DNA of 64,000 nucleotides from Cladophialophora immunda (lineage: Eukaryota; Ascomycota; Eurotiomycetes; Chaetothyriales; Herpotrichiellaceae), in assembly GCF_000835495.1 (NCBI RefSeq), contig NW_015622545.1, positions 310,001 to 374,000 of the forward strand. The letters run 5' to 3'. Under the pieces are notes generated by a model that was not told where the DNA came from, did no database searches, and saw only the letters and a list, made by a program, of their open reading frames with translations. Positions 20,827-31,912 of the stretch are shown here, one piece after another. The translations under genes were made by a program, and so were the position numbers. Within the stretch, counting starts at the first letter, position 1. Each line of letters begins with the position of its first letter.

Positions 20827-23196
20827 ATGGCCTTCTTCCGTGACCGCTTGTTTTGGCGTATGCCCTTGTTGTTCTTAAATGGCTGTGTTGTGCTTCATTT
20901 GCTAACTTGCTTTTGTACAGTCAAGGCCAGTACCACCAGAAAATTCAACCACACATCGCAAACTGTCGACTCTGCCAAGGCCAGCACCGCCAGAGGATTG
21001 AAACAGACAGCCAAAAAGGTCGACTCTGCAGTCAAAAAGGTCGACACTGTCATCCCTGCTATTGGAAAAGCCGTCTATTTTGCCATTGCACGCGCCAGAG
21101 CCAAGATGCTCGGCAAGACCTATGCTGATGTGCTCAACCTCTTGCATTACGAATTCACCCTTCCAGAGACTGAGGAGAGCTGGAAAAAGCGCCAGCATCT
21201 TCTCGCCCAGCTCTCGGACATCTTCGAGAAACGCAAGGATAACAGCACCATCCCAACCGACTTTGTCCAGAAAGTCAAAGCCATCCTACCTCACATTGTC
21301 ACCACAGCCGGTTCTGAGCGCACCACTCTGTCTGCTCAAGCCTGCCGAGCTCTCAAAAACATTGCAAAACACTTTCAGACTCAAATTCAGTCACAACTCG
21401 ATCTTCTCCTTCCAGGCCTCATTGCCATTTGCGGCTCGACCAAGACGGTCAATCAGAAAAACGCCAATGACGCCATCATCATCATCTGTGAACATGCCGG
21501 GTACAGCCCCCGGCTCTTCTACCATGTCTGCGCTGCCTTCAAAGACAACCGCATCCCTCCCCGCACTTATGCGCCCGAGTGGCTGCGCATCCTCATCGAC
21601 ACCTACCGCTCTCAGATGGACCGCGAAAAGGACAGTCCTGCTTGTGAAAAGGCCATTTTCCAAGGTCTCACAGATGGACAAGTCAAAGTTCGTGAGAATA
21701 CCCGTGCCGCCTTCTGGAGATTCTACTCATATGACCCGCGAGCTGCCCGCGCCATCTTGGATAACCTCAACACTCATGCTCAAAAGGCTTTGAAAGCCGA
21801 TCCACACAACCCCGACAGGCCCTCGCTTGCTACTGCTGCTTCGCAACTCAACGCAGCTAACGCACCTGCCAGACCAAAGTCAGCACTTGCCTCCATCAAA
21901 GCTCAGAACAAAGAGCGCATGGCTCAAAGTCAAGAGTCGTCCCAACAACGTGGCTTGACTCCCGAACCCATGAAATCAGACGACTTCAAAATCTTTGGCA
22001 GCATGGATGACGCAGAAAAGAAACCCACCCTTCTCTCAGCACCAGTCAGGAGACGCATCGTTGCCACTCCAATGCCTTCGGCCAGCAGTGCCCAACGCCC
22101 TGAGTCTCGTGGCCGTGCTGTAACATCGGCATCCTCCGTCGCAAAAGACAACACCGCAAACACAGTACCAGAGACCGTGCCCAAATCCAGTTATGAGACG
22201 GTCACCAAATCCAGTTATGAGACGATCAAATCTGATGGCAAAGAAAATGCCATGGTGATTCGTCCTCGCAAGAAACGATCTCCAAAGAGATCACCTCGTC
22301 GTTCGCCCGAACACGATCGCCTTGCCTCCGAGAAAAAGACGCTCATGATGGCGATGGAGGCACTTCGACGGTCCAGCCTCGACGCTCTCGGCTACCGCAG
22401 GCTCCGGAAGCTGATTGAAGAAAACCCCGGTGCTTTGATCATCAGATACGCACAGTATAGAGAACTCTTTGAACTACTCATCAACAACATGGTGTCGCTG
22501 GATATGATTACCGAATCCCGAGAAAAGCGCGCCAACATCAACCATCCCGCCTATAACACACACACGATTCTCATCACCTTGGTACATCTCTTCCAACAAT
22601 ATCCACTGTGGCCAGAACCCCAGCCTGGAATGACGCTGTCGGCCCTCCTCATTGCGCGATGCAACCACAGCTCGTCATATGCATCCGTGCTTTCGGCCAT
22701 TGACGACGGTGCGTTTCTCCTGTGCAGCCACACGGGTCCTACCCTCCTCCCTACGATCGATGCCGTCCTCGACACGCTTGAACAGATCGAGTATATCCTT
22801 ACCACGAATGACCCTATTGTTACCCCCAAGTCAACGGACACTCTTTTGCACAACAGCCTCCAAAGCCTGGCGTCGGATTTTGGCCCCGAAAAGCCGAGCT
22901 TTGCAAACAGGCTCCCTATTGTCATGGACTTTGGCCTGAAGATCCTTAACGCTCTCCTCATCCGCGTTGTCTCCCGCAACGAGAATCTCTACGAGATCCA
23001 AGAGGACCGCCTTGCCGCCTTTGCTGAACACCTCCTCGCCACCTACACATCCATCATCAAAAGAGCGGTCATGAACTTTTGCATCAACCTTCATGCCGTT
23101 ATCAAACCCGAACCCAGGTTCTACAAGTACTTCAAGAAGGAGTCAGACAAGAACTTGATTCATTATTATGTCGACGTTGCTGGATCACCCTATTGA
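20827..23196 (+). CDS. CLASP N-terminal (TOG-type) domain protein
   Basis: CLASP proteins bind tubulin through TOG-like HEAT arrays and stabilise microtubules. Spliced, this gives 768 residues from exons 20827-20857 and 20921-23196. The CLASP_N domain spans about residues 100-310, with helical HEAT repeats such as ILPHIVTTAGSERTTLSAQACRALKNIAKHF (in part) and the segment ending APEWLRILIDTYRSQ. A Ser/Thr/Pro-rich basic linker (about 320-490) contains a duplicated KSSYET unit and an RSPKRSPRRSP tract. A second helical region follows (about 500-768). It is shorter than yeast Stu1 and its N-terminus differs, so I do not assign that name. The 63-nt intron has a GT donor and a good branch site and TACAG acceptor, but it is a multiple of three and has no stop, so the unspliced form is also open (789 residues). 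Confidence 0.82.
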   Translation: MAFFRDRLFWRMPLLFLNGCVVLHLLTCFCTVKASTTRKFNHTSQTVDSAKASTARGLKQTAKKVDSAVKKVDTVIPAIGKAVYFAIARARAKMLGKTYADVLNLLHYEFTLPETEESWKKRQHLLAQLSDIFEKRKDNSTIPTDFVQKVKAILPHIVTTAGSERTTLSAQACRALKNIAKHFQTQIQSQLDLLLPGLIAICGSTKTVNQKNANDAIIIICEHAGYSPRLFYHVCAAFKDNRIPPRTYAPEWLRILIDTYRSQMDREKDSPACEKAIFQGLTDGQVKVRENTRAAFWRFYSYDPRAARAILDNLNTHAQKALKADPHNPDRPSLATAASQLNAANAPARPKSALASIKAQNKERMAQSQESSQQRGLTPEPMKSDDFKIFGSMDDAEKKPTLLSAPVRRRIVATPMPSASSAQRPESRGRAVTSASSVAKDNTANTVPETVPKSSYETVTKSSYETIKSDGKENAMVIRPRKKRSPKRSPRRSPEHDRLASEKKTLMMAMEALRRSSLDALGYRRLRKLIEENPGALIIRYAQYRELFELLINNMVSLDMITESREKRANINHPAYNTHTILITLVHLFQQYPLWPEPQPGMTLSALLIARCNHSSSYASVLSAIDDGAFLLCSHTGPTLLPTIDAVLDTLEQIEYILTTNDPIVTPKSTDTLLHNSLQSLASDFGPEKPSFANRLPIVMDFGLKILNALLIRVVSRNENLYEIQEDRLAAFAEHLLATYTSIIKRAVMNFCINLHAVIKPEPRFYKYFKKESDKNLIHYYVDVAGSPY
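22181..22228 (+). repeat. 24-nt tandem duplication inside CLASP gene
   Basis: Two adjacent near-identical 24-nt units (CCAAATCCAGTTATGAGACG plus four bases) encode a repeated KSSYET-type octapeptide in the disordered linker. Confidence 0.85.
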
Positions 23197-23573
23197 GTGG
23201 GTCGTCTGACGTATTGTTATCACCATTATTTGTTAGTATGGAGGCTGGTGTCGAATCCACTGCTGGAGTTCAAGGAGTCAGGAGGTTTCGGGTTGTGGTT
23301 TTCAGCAAAGTGCTTTTGTATTATTATTATTATCGTTATTCACATCATGAAGGTCAGTCTCGACGACGTCTTACGAGCAGTGTGCTGGCATTGGAAAGAA
23401 CCCCAGAGGACATGTCCACGGGCTTTTGATAAGTGGCGTTTCTGGATACTTGTGGGATCAGGCAGGGCAATGGATAGAGAGCAGATGAATCCAAATTGTT
23501 TTCCAAATTGCTTCTTCGCCTTTCAGCCAGTGTCCTTTTGATGGCCCCCATGCTCATCATCCATCAGCACCTA
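23197..23573. other. Intergenic region with TTA microsatellite
   Basis: The CLASP 3' flank. A short (TTA/ATT)n tract lies near 23318-23334. No gene was seen. Confidence 0.5.
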
Positions 23574-24044
23574 TTACGTACCCAGGTAGTAGTCGGGGAG
23601 GGGTGAGGCAAGACGCATCAGACCAGGCTGAGGTGGCCCAAGCTGGAGTTCAGGGGCTGTGCCAAGTGAAACATAGACTTCTGCACGCGGCCTGGAGTAA
23701 TCTGCCATGGTGGTGATACGCAACCTGAAGACTCCTACTAGAATCGGACCCATCAGTGCCAGAAGACGTAAGCCAGAGACGGCGGGAGATATTGGCAGGA
23801 ATGTGCTGGTTATTATTGCACAGATGAGGTATCCACGCTGGAGGGCGACCATGGGCACTTTCATGTACTTCTGAGTATCAGCACCGACTGACTGACTGAT
23901 GACCAGGTCACTGCCAGTCCAGCTCGATTGAGGCCAGCACTACCTATTAGTATTAATACGAGGTAATACGGAGTACATGCTGTTCACCTCTGGCGTGGTG
24001 ATGGCGGGTGGACAGTGTGATTGCGCACTGCATCTCGCGTCCAT
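23574..24044 (-). CDS. Possible small two-exon membrane protein (tentative)
   Basis: Exons 23988-24044 and 23574-23870 would join through a GT-AG intron in phase 0 to encode 117 residues. The second exon has a hydrophobic core, YLICAIITSTFLPISPAVSG then LRLLALMGPILVGVF, compatible with two membrane segments, followed by a hydrophilic Pro-rich tail ending DYYLGT. I do not recognise the family. Support is only the open frame, the splice signals and the hydrophobic pattern; it may be a chance reading. The intron contains a TACGGAGTA motif. Confidence 0.3.
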
Positions 24045-25260
24045 CCTCCCCAAACCCCCTGAGATGGACGCTTCACTAGATTTTCTGACTGTGTTGACGC
24101 TACGCCCACTAGTCATTTCGCCATCGCAGGACGACTGCTAAAAATGCCCCGGTGGTGCGAGTCGATCCAAGCGATCAAATGCGATCAAGCGGGACTAGCA
24201 ATGCGACAAGAGTTTAGGTGCAGCAAAGCCACTGGAGCGACTGGCCACTTGGGTGCACTCACTCGCGCGATTGCGCGTGTAGGTCCTTTTAGCGGGGCAC
24301 TTGGGCGTGCGTCGCCCACTAGCTCGCCCATCTTTAACTAAACGGGGCGCCCTGGAGTCTCCTGAACGGTGCACCTGGCGCACCACCCAGCCCGCCAACG
24401 TCTGTCTGTCGCGGGCACACCCTGGGTACCCTGGGCACCCTGCACACACTTTGCTTGAGCACACCCAATAGTCCACCTGGACCCTGAGAGGCCAGTTCCG
24501 TCTGCGTAGGTGAGCCTGGTGAGCCTTTCGTCGCCGTCTGAACTCTGCGCGAACTCCCCCAGAGCAAGCAAGATCTTCCACACCACGCCTCTCGTTTCCC
24601 ACAGCCCGCCACCCTCCATTGACAGCAACGGTCATCTCTTCCATGCCTTCCTGTTCTTCATCATCACCTGCGTATCATCTTTGCTGCGAGCAATCGCCCC
24701 GTCATGATCCTTCGTTGACCGTTTGACTTGACACCCCCCGTCACCAGAGGCTGCTGTCTGCGCAACCACACCCCGGTCTCTCACTCTCCTCAACCCAGCC
24801 TTCGCTGCACGAGCTGAACCACCCACGATCCTTACAACTTGTTTACCTTGATTCTCTCCGCTTGCTCTTGTACGACATACAGAGATAGCCTACTCGAAGC
24901 ATCTTCTCTTCCTTGCCCTTCAAACTCCCAACCACTTTCTTTGGCTTATTGCCCACCAAGGGGATAAAACCACCATACACCGACCCTCCGCCGCCGCGGG
25001 TCGAGCATCGATAGTCCCTCCAAATTGTCCGAGCTGCAGGTCAGCACACGACCTTGCCTATCCATCAGAAGAATTAGAATAATTTCGCCAGCCGCACAAT
25101 GTACAGGACTTGAAGGTGTTTGAGCTTTGTTTGCAGCGGGAAAAAAGTGGGATTATTAATGCTATAAAATCATCTTGTCCCTCTGAAACGGCGATCTCAT
25201 GTGGACATAAATCCACCATATGTCGACAATCTACAGCACATACCGATAACAGAGGACATA
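24045..25260. other. Long upstream region of LIM-RhoGAP gene
   Basis: These 1.2 kb hold no supportable gene. From about 24540 to 25000 the plus strand is C/T-rich, as expected for a promoter and long 5' leader. GC-rich CCTGGG-type repeats lie around 24340-24450. Confidence 0.5.
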
Positions 25261-28200
25261 ATGGCCACCGCGATGGAATCCCCTGTGGCTTTCCCTGACT
25301 CCCCCATGGAGCCAGATGAGGCGTACCCCTGCAAAGGCTGTGGAAAGGTGAGAACGCTCCATCTCTGTTCCCCGGACAAACAGCTGACGAGAGAACCAAA
25401 CAGATACTCGAGGAAGGCAAAGCATTCGAGCTCGGTAACATGCCCCCGTCCTGACGGATTTTGTTGGAACACACTGATAGCTAACACCGCCAAGCTGGTA
25501 ACAGATGGCACATTGACTGCTTTGCGTGCAATACCTGCGGCACCCTCCTCGATTCCGACGCAAATCTGCTTCTTCTGGGCGATGGATCTCTGATATGCAA
25601 CAACTGCACCTACAGTTGTAGCAATTGCGGAAACAAGATTGAGGATCTGGCAATTCTGACCGGAGATCAAGCATTCTGCGCCAATTGCTTCAAGTGCAGG
25701 AACTGCAAGAGGAAGATTGAAAATCTACGCTATGCCAGGACGTCGCAGGGCATATTCTGCATGGACTGCCACGAGGCTCTAATGGCCAGGAGACGCAAGA
25801 AGACGGCCAAGAACACCGCGCAGCGCTCCAAAATGTCAAACAATGTCCAGCTTGACAAGTCTTTGCCCGCGATTCCGCCCCCAGAAGCCAGGAAGACCGC
25901 CTACATCCCGGAAAGCCAGTCGTCCCCCTTTCCCGAGGTCTATGCAGAGCCCCCTATAGCGGGTGTACCTTCTGTGAGTAAGACTGTCAGCGAATTGCAA
26001 GCAGACTCGGACTCGAGGCCATCTACATCGGATCAAAACCATCCGCGCGGTAAGCGACTCATCTCGAAGCCTTCCTGCTCGCATGCTGATCCTAGTCTAT
26101 TTCTAGATATGCTCACCTTACCTTCGACAACATTCCGCAACAATCGACATTCTATGATGTCGCAACGATCAGATTTATCGGGAGGCGGAGGTGGTGAAGA
26201 ATTTCTGATACCGCTTGCCTTTGACCCTACCCCACAACCTGCGACACAGTCGCCCAGCATCTCTAGTCAAACATTACAAAGAACAGTGGAGGAGAAGCCC
26301 ACCGATTATTTTACGAGCAAATCCGCAGCGCCAATTGCCCAGCCACAAATCTCTAAATCGAATACCTCAAGTCCCCATATCGCCTACCAAGAGAAAGGCC
26401 GCCTCCCTTCGAGAGAGGCTGTGGAGCAAACCCGCAAAGGAGGAAATCTGAGCAGATCGGGTTCTGCCACCGCATCACCCTACATCCCGGTGGAGCAGCC
26501 GAAGAGATCGGAAGGTTCCCCACGGTTGTCGCAGATTGTACACCCCAACGAGGCGCAACACAATGAAAGATTCAAACTGCAAGAAGCACCGAAATCCAAG
26601 AAGTTCTCCACCTCGACGCCCGGATCGCGCTCAGAGGGTTCAACTCCTAAAGCCGACGTCTCTGCTGATCCCATGGAGCAACTTACCGCCAAACCTTTGA
26701 CGGTCCCGGATATTGGGTCACCATCAGATCGCGACTACTCGACACCCATGTTGTCGAACGATTCGAGTCCGGCATTTAGTGGGTCGCACGGTTCTCCCAA
26801 GGCGGCACCGTTACCCGCGACCTCGATCTTGCAAAATCTGCCTAAGCGAGGCGATTCTTTGGACAGTGCAAAGCGAACTCAAACGATACCTCGTAAAGAA
26901 TTGGGCGCTGCGGCGAATATTGGTCCTCCATCAGGTGGCAGCATCAATAGTGGCTCATCCACCCCGAAACCTGCACCCGATCTCGCCAAAGCAAATGGTG
27001 GGAAGGTCATTTCTGGCCCAATAGGTTCACCGAACTCAAGGGCTATCTTCGATGCCGCCGATGATTCTCTGATTCAAGATCTTCACAATGCCGGCAAGTC
27101 AGGCAACGAATCTTTTGTCGACCCCCGGATACCACCACTACCCCCTTTCGATCACTCAAGGTCGCGAAACGAATCCTTCAGCACTCTTCAGTCTGAGAAT
27201 CAGCGATCTGGAGATAGCTTCAAGTCTCCGGGTCTACCTAGGTATTCGGCAGGCGGGGAGTTCACTATGGACGAGGATATGGCCCGGATAATGGGCGGTG
27301 AGGAACCCAGCGCGCATGAATCATTCCTTAGGAGGGTTTCGAACTCTGTTCGCCATGGTCGCAGCTACAGTGATAAAACCGGTCGGCTTTCGAAAGACCG
27401 CTGGCCCCGATCACCGGCTATGCCCATCTCGTCAATCGGTCAAGAAATCAGCAGTCCCAGCACTGCTTCTCCTGAAAATCGCGATGAACTCGCCTGGTTC
27501 AAGAATGAGCTTCGACGTGAGCGGCAGAAAACCATTGAGCGGGAAAAGAGGATAACCGAACTGGAAATGCAGCTCGATTCGGCCGCAAATATCAAACAAG
27601 TGAATGTCGAACTCAAGGAGAAGAGATCGACGATAGTGGTACTCGATACGCAAAAAGAGATCGTCATAAGAGAGTTGGAGGTTCTTACGGAACATTTGGC
27701 GGCTGCGAAGCACAGCGGCGAGCGATTCGACCTTGGCAGATTGAGCAATGTTGTATTGCGTGATTTTGCAGAGGCGTTGGAAAAGCTGAAGGACTCGTTC
27801 GCACCTCAGATCGAGGCTTCGATCCAGAAACGAAATGATCTGGTCGACGAGATAGCGAATCTCACTCAAATGAAAGATAAGAGCTTCATGGAGTTTGAGC
27901 AGCTATCGTCAAAGAATGCCCAACTGGCGGAGCTCAACAATCAACTGGTGCACCAGATCCAAGGTCTATACAAGGCCAACTCTGGCACACAAGCTGATCA
28001 GCCAAAGTCGGCCATGAACGGACTCGGGATTTATTCTCACCACAAAGAGAAGTCGAACGTCTCTTTTGACTCGAGGGAAATACGCAACATGTCCACCGAC
28101 CTGACCAACATTGATTCAACAAGTACTTTACAAGGTGAAGCAGAACCAGTGACCGTCCTTCAGGGTCCTCAAATGGTGAACATCCGCAAAGGCCAACCAA

Positions 28201-29190
28201 GGAAATTTGACTGGAGAAAAGGACAGAAGGTCGCCAAAGGCGTCACGAAGGGTCTGAAAGGAGCCTTTTCCTCCACTCAACAGAACTACAGCCGAGACCT
28301 ACAGTTTGCGGAAACAGGGGCCTATGGATCGACGACTGGGCCTGGCCAAGAATATTCGAGTCTGCCGCGAACTAACCCAGAACCTGTCAAGCAAAGTGGC
28401 TTTGGCTTCTTCAGCACGCAGAAAGTCGCGCCTAAGTCCAATGGGCTATATGCTACGCAAGCCAATGCGAGCACACCGTCTTTACTGGCTGAGGCTGGCG
28501 CACGTAAGGAGCCTCGCTTTGATGTAAGTATGCTTCCGCTGACGTTGAAAACAGAATTGTTTGGCTCTGAGCTCGAACAGCGGGCTGAATATGAGAAGAG
28601 CACAGTTCCTGCCATTGTGAGGAGGTGTGTCGAAGAAGTCGAGTCACGTGGTGAGTACTGTCGACATGCTAGTGATCTGGCACCGCTGACCGCCATCAGG
28701 CATGGATGTCGAAGGCATCTACCGAAAATCCGGAGGTAACTCTCAGGTGCAGCAAGTGAAAGACTGGTTCGAGAACCCCTCGAAGGAGTTTGATCTTTCC
28801 GATCCCGATCTCGACATCCACGCTGTCACCTCTGGACTGAAACAGTATTTCCGTCGGCTACCCACCCCACTCATCACCTTCGATGTCTACGACAAACTCC
28901 TTGACACTACGACAATTGAGGACAAAACGGCCAGAATCGACGCTATGCAACGAGCGTTGGAGGATCTGCCCAGGGTCCACCTCGAGACCTTGGAGTTTTT
29001 GATTCGACACCTTGCCCGGGTGGTCCAACAGGAGAAAGAGAATCTCATGACCAGCATGAACATCGCCGTGGTGTTTGCGCCAACCATCATGAGACCGGAG
29101 AGTCTGAACCGGGAGCTCAGTGACACGAAGATGAAGAATGAGGCGGTGATGTGGATGGTGGAAAACAGTGCAAAGTTATTTGAAAAGTGA
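25261..29190 (+). CDS. LIM-domain Rho GTPase-activating protein (Rga1/Rga2-type)
   Basis: Rga-type proteins stimulate GTP hydrolysis by Cdc42/Rho and shape polarity and septation. Predicted 1235 residues from exons 25261-25347, 25404-25434, 25495-26049, 26107-28650 and 28700-29190. The N-terminus has two LIM domains: CKGCGK through WHIDCFACNTC and ICNNC, then CSNCGNKIEDL, FCANCFKCRNC and FCMDC. In the second, a Cys replaces the usual His zinc ligand. A long Ser/Pro-rich region follows, then a coiled coil (about 590-720; ENRDELAWFKNELRRERQKT). The C-terminal RhoGAP domain (about 1050-1235) has GIYRKSGG with the arginine finger, LKQYFRRLPTPLI and NIAVVFAPTIMRPE. Short exons 1 and 2 are supported by completing the first LIM domain. 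No intron was needed near 28530, where a GT-AG pair only 31 nt apart would break frame. Confidence 0.93.
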
Positions 29191-30181
29191 TGGGGGAAAC
29201 GAGTTGAGCTGCTATATTTCAGGGCATTGAATAGGGATATCTTTGGATCGGGCTGAGTTCAGGGGCGCAAAGAGCAAGGCCGGCTCTTGCGGCAAATCAT
29301 GACCACGATACTCTGTGTGTTCTTCATCCATTTCAGCCTGGCGTTCATACGGAAATGGGATCGGATCTTTGTGAGGGCCAGGTGGATGACGGTCAAGGTC
29401 CATCAGTGTCTGTCTAGAATGGGAAGATGTTTGTTTGGCTGGGCCTTTTGAGATTGCTGTATCTATCCATTTTTTCCCGAAATGGGTGCAGCGAGACACT
29501 GTCGAGTTATGGAAGAGATAGGAAAGAGACCAGGGGATACCAGCCCTTGCAAGATAGAAGTGTGCGGGTGATCTATGAGACTGATTGGATTGTGGTGATT
29601 GACCGATTCATCTTCCAGTTGTCCCTTGTCCCTCTTGCGAAGTTCACCACTGGTGTCCCTCCATGGTTGCAGAGAAGCCCCCTTTTCATCCCCATCAAAC
29701 CATGGATCAAACCTGACGTCTCAACTGGCGCAGCCAGATCGCTCCACTTTTGGGTATTCACTGTACGGCTAGAGCAGCGCTATTCCAGTATTGCCAATCA
29801 GAGCGCTCCCAGTTCCGACGTGGTTAGTCCGTACTATCCCTTAATAGGACTAGATCAGGTATTGGCATATCAAGCCTTGAGGCATTTGAGGCACGAGTAC
29901 GGAGTACCTCGTAGACCTCCGCGAGGGCCATGTACGAGTCGATCGATCAACAAACATCAGACACATTCATTCAACCTATTCTTTGTCTCTGACTCCAAAA
30001 ATGGCAAGCACAATTCACTCAACTCGTCCTTTGTCTCTGCCAACAACAAAAGCGTCAAGAACGTTCCGCTCGATCACTCTATCGTTTCTCTACCTACAAC
30101 AAAGGTGTCGACGGCGTCTATATTGCAGCTCAGACTAATCGGAGGTCATCCATATCTCTTTATTTTGCGGGATAAATCGAA
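29191..30181. other. Intergenic region
   Basis: No supportable gene in 991 bp. A 270-codon open frame (29427-30239, plus) overlaps the following pseudogene in another frame and shows no domain pattern. A TACGGAGTA copy is at 29898-29906. Confidence 0.5.
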
Positions 30182-31371
30182 ATGTCTGGTGTCACAGAGA
30201 GACATTCGCCCAGGAGGGCTGTCCTACTCGATGGCTTAAAATCGCCTCAAGAAGCAGCCCGCCTGGATAGACTCCATCAACCACAATCTCGTGCTCCAGA
30301 ACTTACAACATACCTTAGCCCCCAACGCCCTTCTCTGATTCCATACGTTGATGCCCGGCTGGAAACGTTAGACGAGGACCGAAAACAGTATTCAAAGTCG
30401 GGAGAACCGGAAGTTGACTATATCAGGAACGTAACCGATCTAACGAACCTCACTAATAAGAACGGCGCTAAGAACATGGTGATTCGTCACTTTCAAATAT
30501 GTGTTTTCAAAGGTCCCACGGAGTCAAGAAGACTCGGAGGTCTCGGTATGGCGTCTGGAGGTTTCCCCATGCGCAGAGAACATATTCCCGACTCATTTGA
30601 TCCGGACATCAAGCTTAGACTGAGCCAGTCGAAGCCGGATATCCTCTATGGCTACAACTAGGAAGCCTTCACATCGAGCCAGTAAACACAATTGTTTAAG
30701 ATGATGGATATCGATTATACTGCCAATAGCCAAAATCTCATCTATCCATTTCTTTGGATCGAATTCAAGGGCGACGCGCCTGGCTCCACCACCGGTAGCC
30801 TCTGGGCTGCGACAAACCAATGTCTTGGAGGCGCGGCCGCCTGTATCAATATGATCGAAAGCTCAACAGACACATCGATGGGCTCGATGTCGGAACTGTT
30901 CAGCCCGTGGACACCACCGTCTTCAGCATCGCCATGAACGGGAGCGAAGCCCGCCTCTTTGTCTCGTGGAAAGAAGGCGATGGGAAATATTACACTCAGC
31001 AAATCGATGGACTCTTGGTTTATAGGCCTGAACACTACCTCCTGCTCCGCAGGTTTGTCCGTAATGTCATTGAATGGGGGAAAGACAATCGGCTGGCACG
31101 GATCGGGGCCGTTCTTGACGCCGTTCTGGAAGGACCTCGGAAGAGAACACACGATGCCATCACCGATGCGTCTGAAGCTGAAGACGCTATCAAGCACAAT
31201 CACCAATGCCAGAAGCGTTCACCCAGACGGTGGAAGCATGGAAATGGTGCTAGAGCGGGCGTCGACATTTCCCAGTTTCACGAGGACCCAGGAGAGATCT
31301 ATATGGACGGCGTTTTGTGGGAGGGTAGGACAGGCACCGTTGGGCTGGATCCCGTCCGTCCTTTCTGCTAG
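30182..31371 (+). pseudogene. Broken DUF7924-type fungal gene (predicted nuclease-fold family)
   Basis: The reading starts at ATG 30182 and runs to KPDILYGYN, where TAG (30659-30661) stops it. The same frame has TAA at 30683-30685 and then continues with NLIYPFLWIEFKGD, GSLWAATNQCLGGAAACINM. Near 30857-30860 it must change frame by one missing base to go on as KLNRHIDGLDVGTVQ, FSIAMNGSEARLFVSW, YRPEHYLLLRRFVRNVIEWG and ends at 31371. The blocks KPDxLYGYN, EFKGD, SLWxATNQCLGG and FRxxVRNIIxWG are the hallmark order of the fungal DUF7924 family, whose EFK strand suggests a PD-(D/E)XK fold. Both stops can be made by a C-to-T change in a CA context (CAG to TAG, CAA to TAA). No intron removes them. 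Function of the intact family is unknown to me. Confidence 0.82.
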
Positions 31372-31912
31372 AAATGTAGAAAAGCGCCATGTACCAAGCA
31401 ATATTAGATAGTAGGGGAGAGGTAGGGAATGAATCTGAATTTATTCTTAAGTCAGCGTTGGTGCGGCCATCGCTCCTTTACGTACCTGATTGTATATGGC
31501 AAATATTAGGTGGGTGGGTGGTGTCTCGAAGAATAATAGGGGACCAGGCTAGGGGCAGCCATACCTAGAGGTACCCGGTAGGGGGCTGCCTGCAGCCTAG
31601 GAGGCTAACCGTAGGCTAACGGCCGCTGGGGCTTGGCCGCTCGACCCTCGTTTTAGCCTTTCGGCTAGTGGCTCTCCGTGCTCGCCAATGCCATGCGCAG
31701 TTCTATCGCCCTCATCTTCTGGTGCACGTCTCGACCATCTGGATGAGGACCTACACTTCGGCTGGAGTTCAAATCTCAAACCACGACAACTTGGGGCAGA
31801 TCATGTCCTTTCGTCTGGACATTTGCAAGCAGCTATGAATGATCTATCTTCCCCGTTCGCACCATTCTCCACCGCCGGAAGATGATGTTGTTCACCTCAC
31901 ACTCTCCAAACC
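31372..31912. other. Intergenic region with CTAG/GGCTAA-rich patch
   Basis: No gene. A structured patch at 31545-31670 has inverted arms GGCAGCC (31554-31560) and GGCTGCC (31584-31590), and a short direct repeat GGCTAACcg/GGCTAACgg near 31608-31622. The SEC3 promoter follows. Confidence 0.5.

Noticed and set aside
28529..28560. Possible GT-AG intron in the LIM-RhoGAP gene
   Set aside because: Only 31 nt and would shift the frame; the unspliced frame continues directly into the RhoGAP domain.
29427..30239. 270-codon plus-strand frame
   Set aside because: It overlaps the DUF7924-type pseudogene start in another frame, shows no domain or conserved motif, and begins inside 3' flank sequence.
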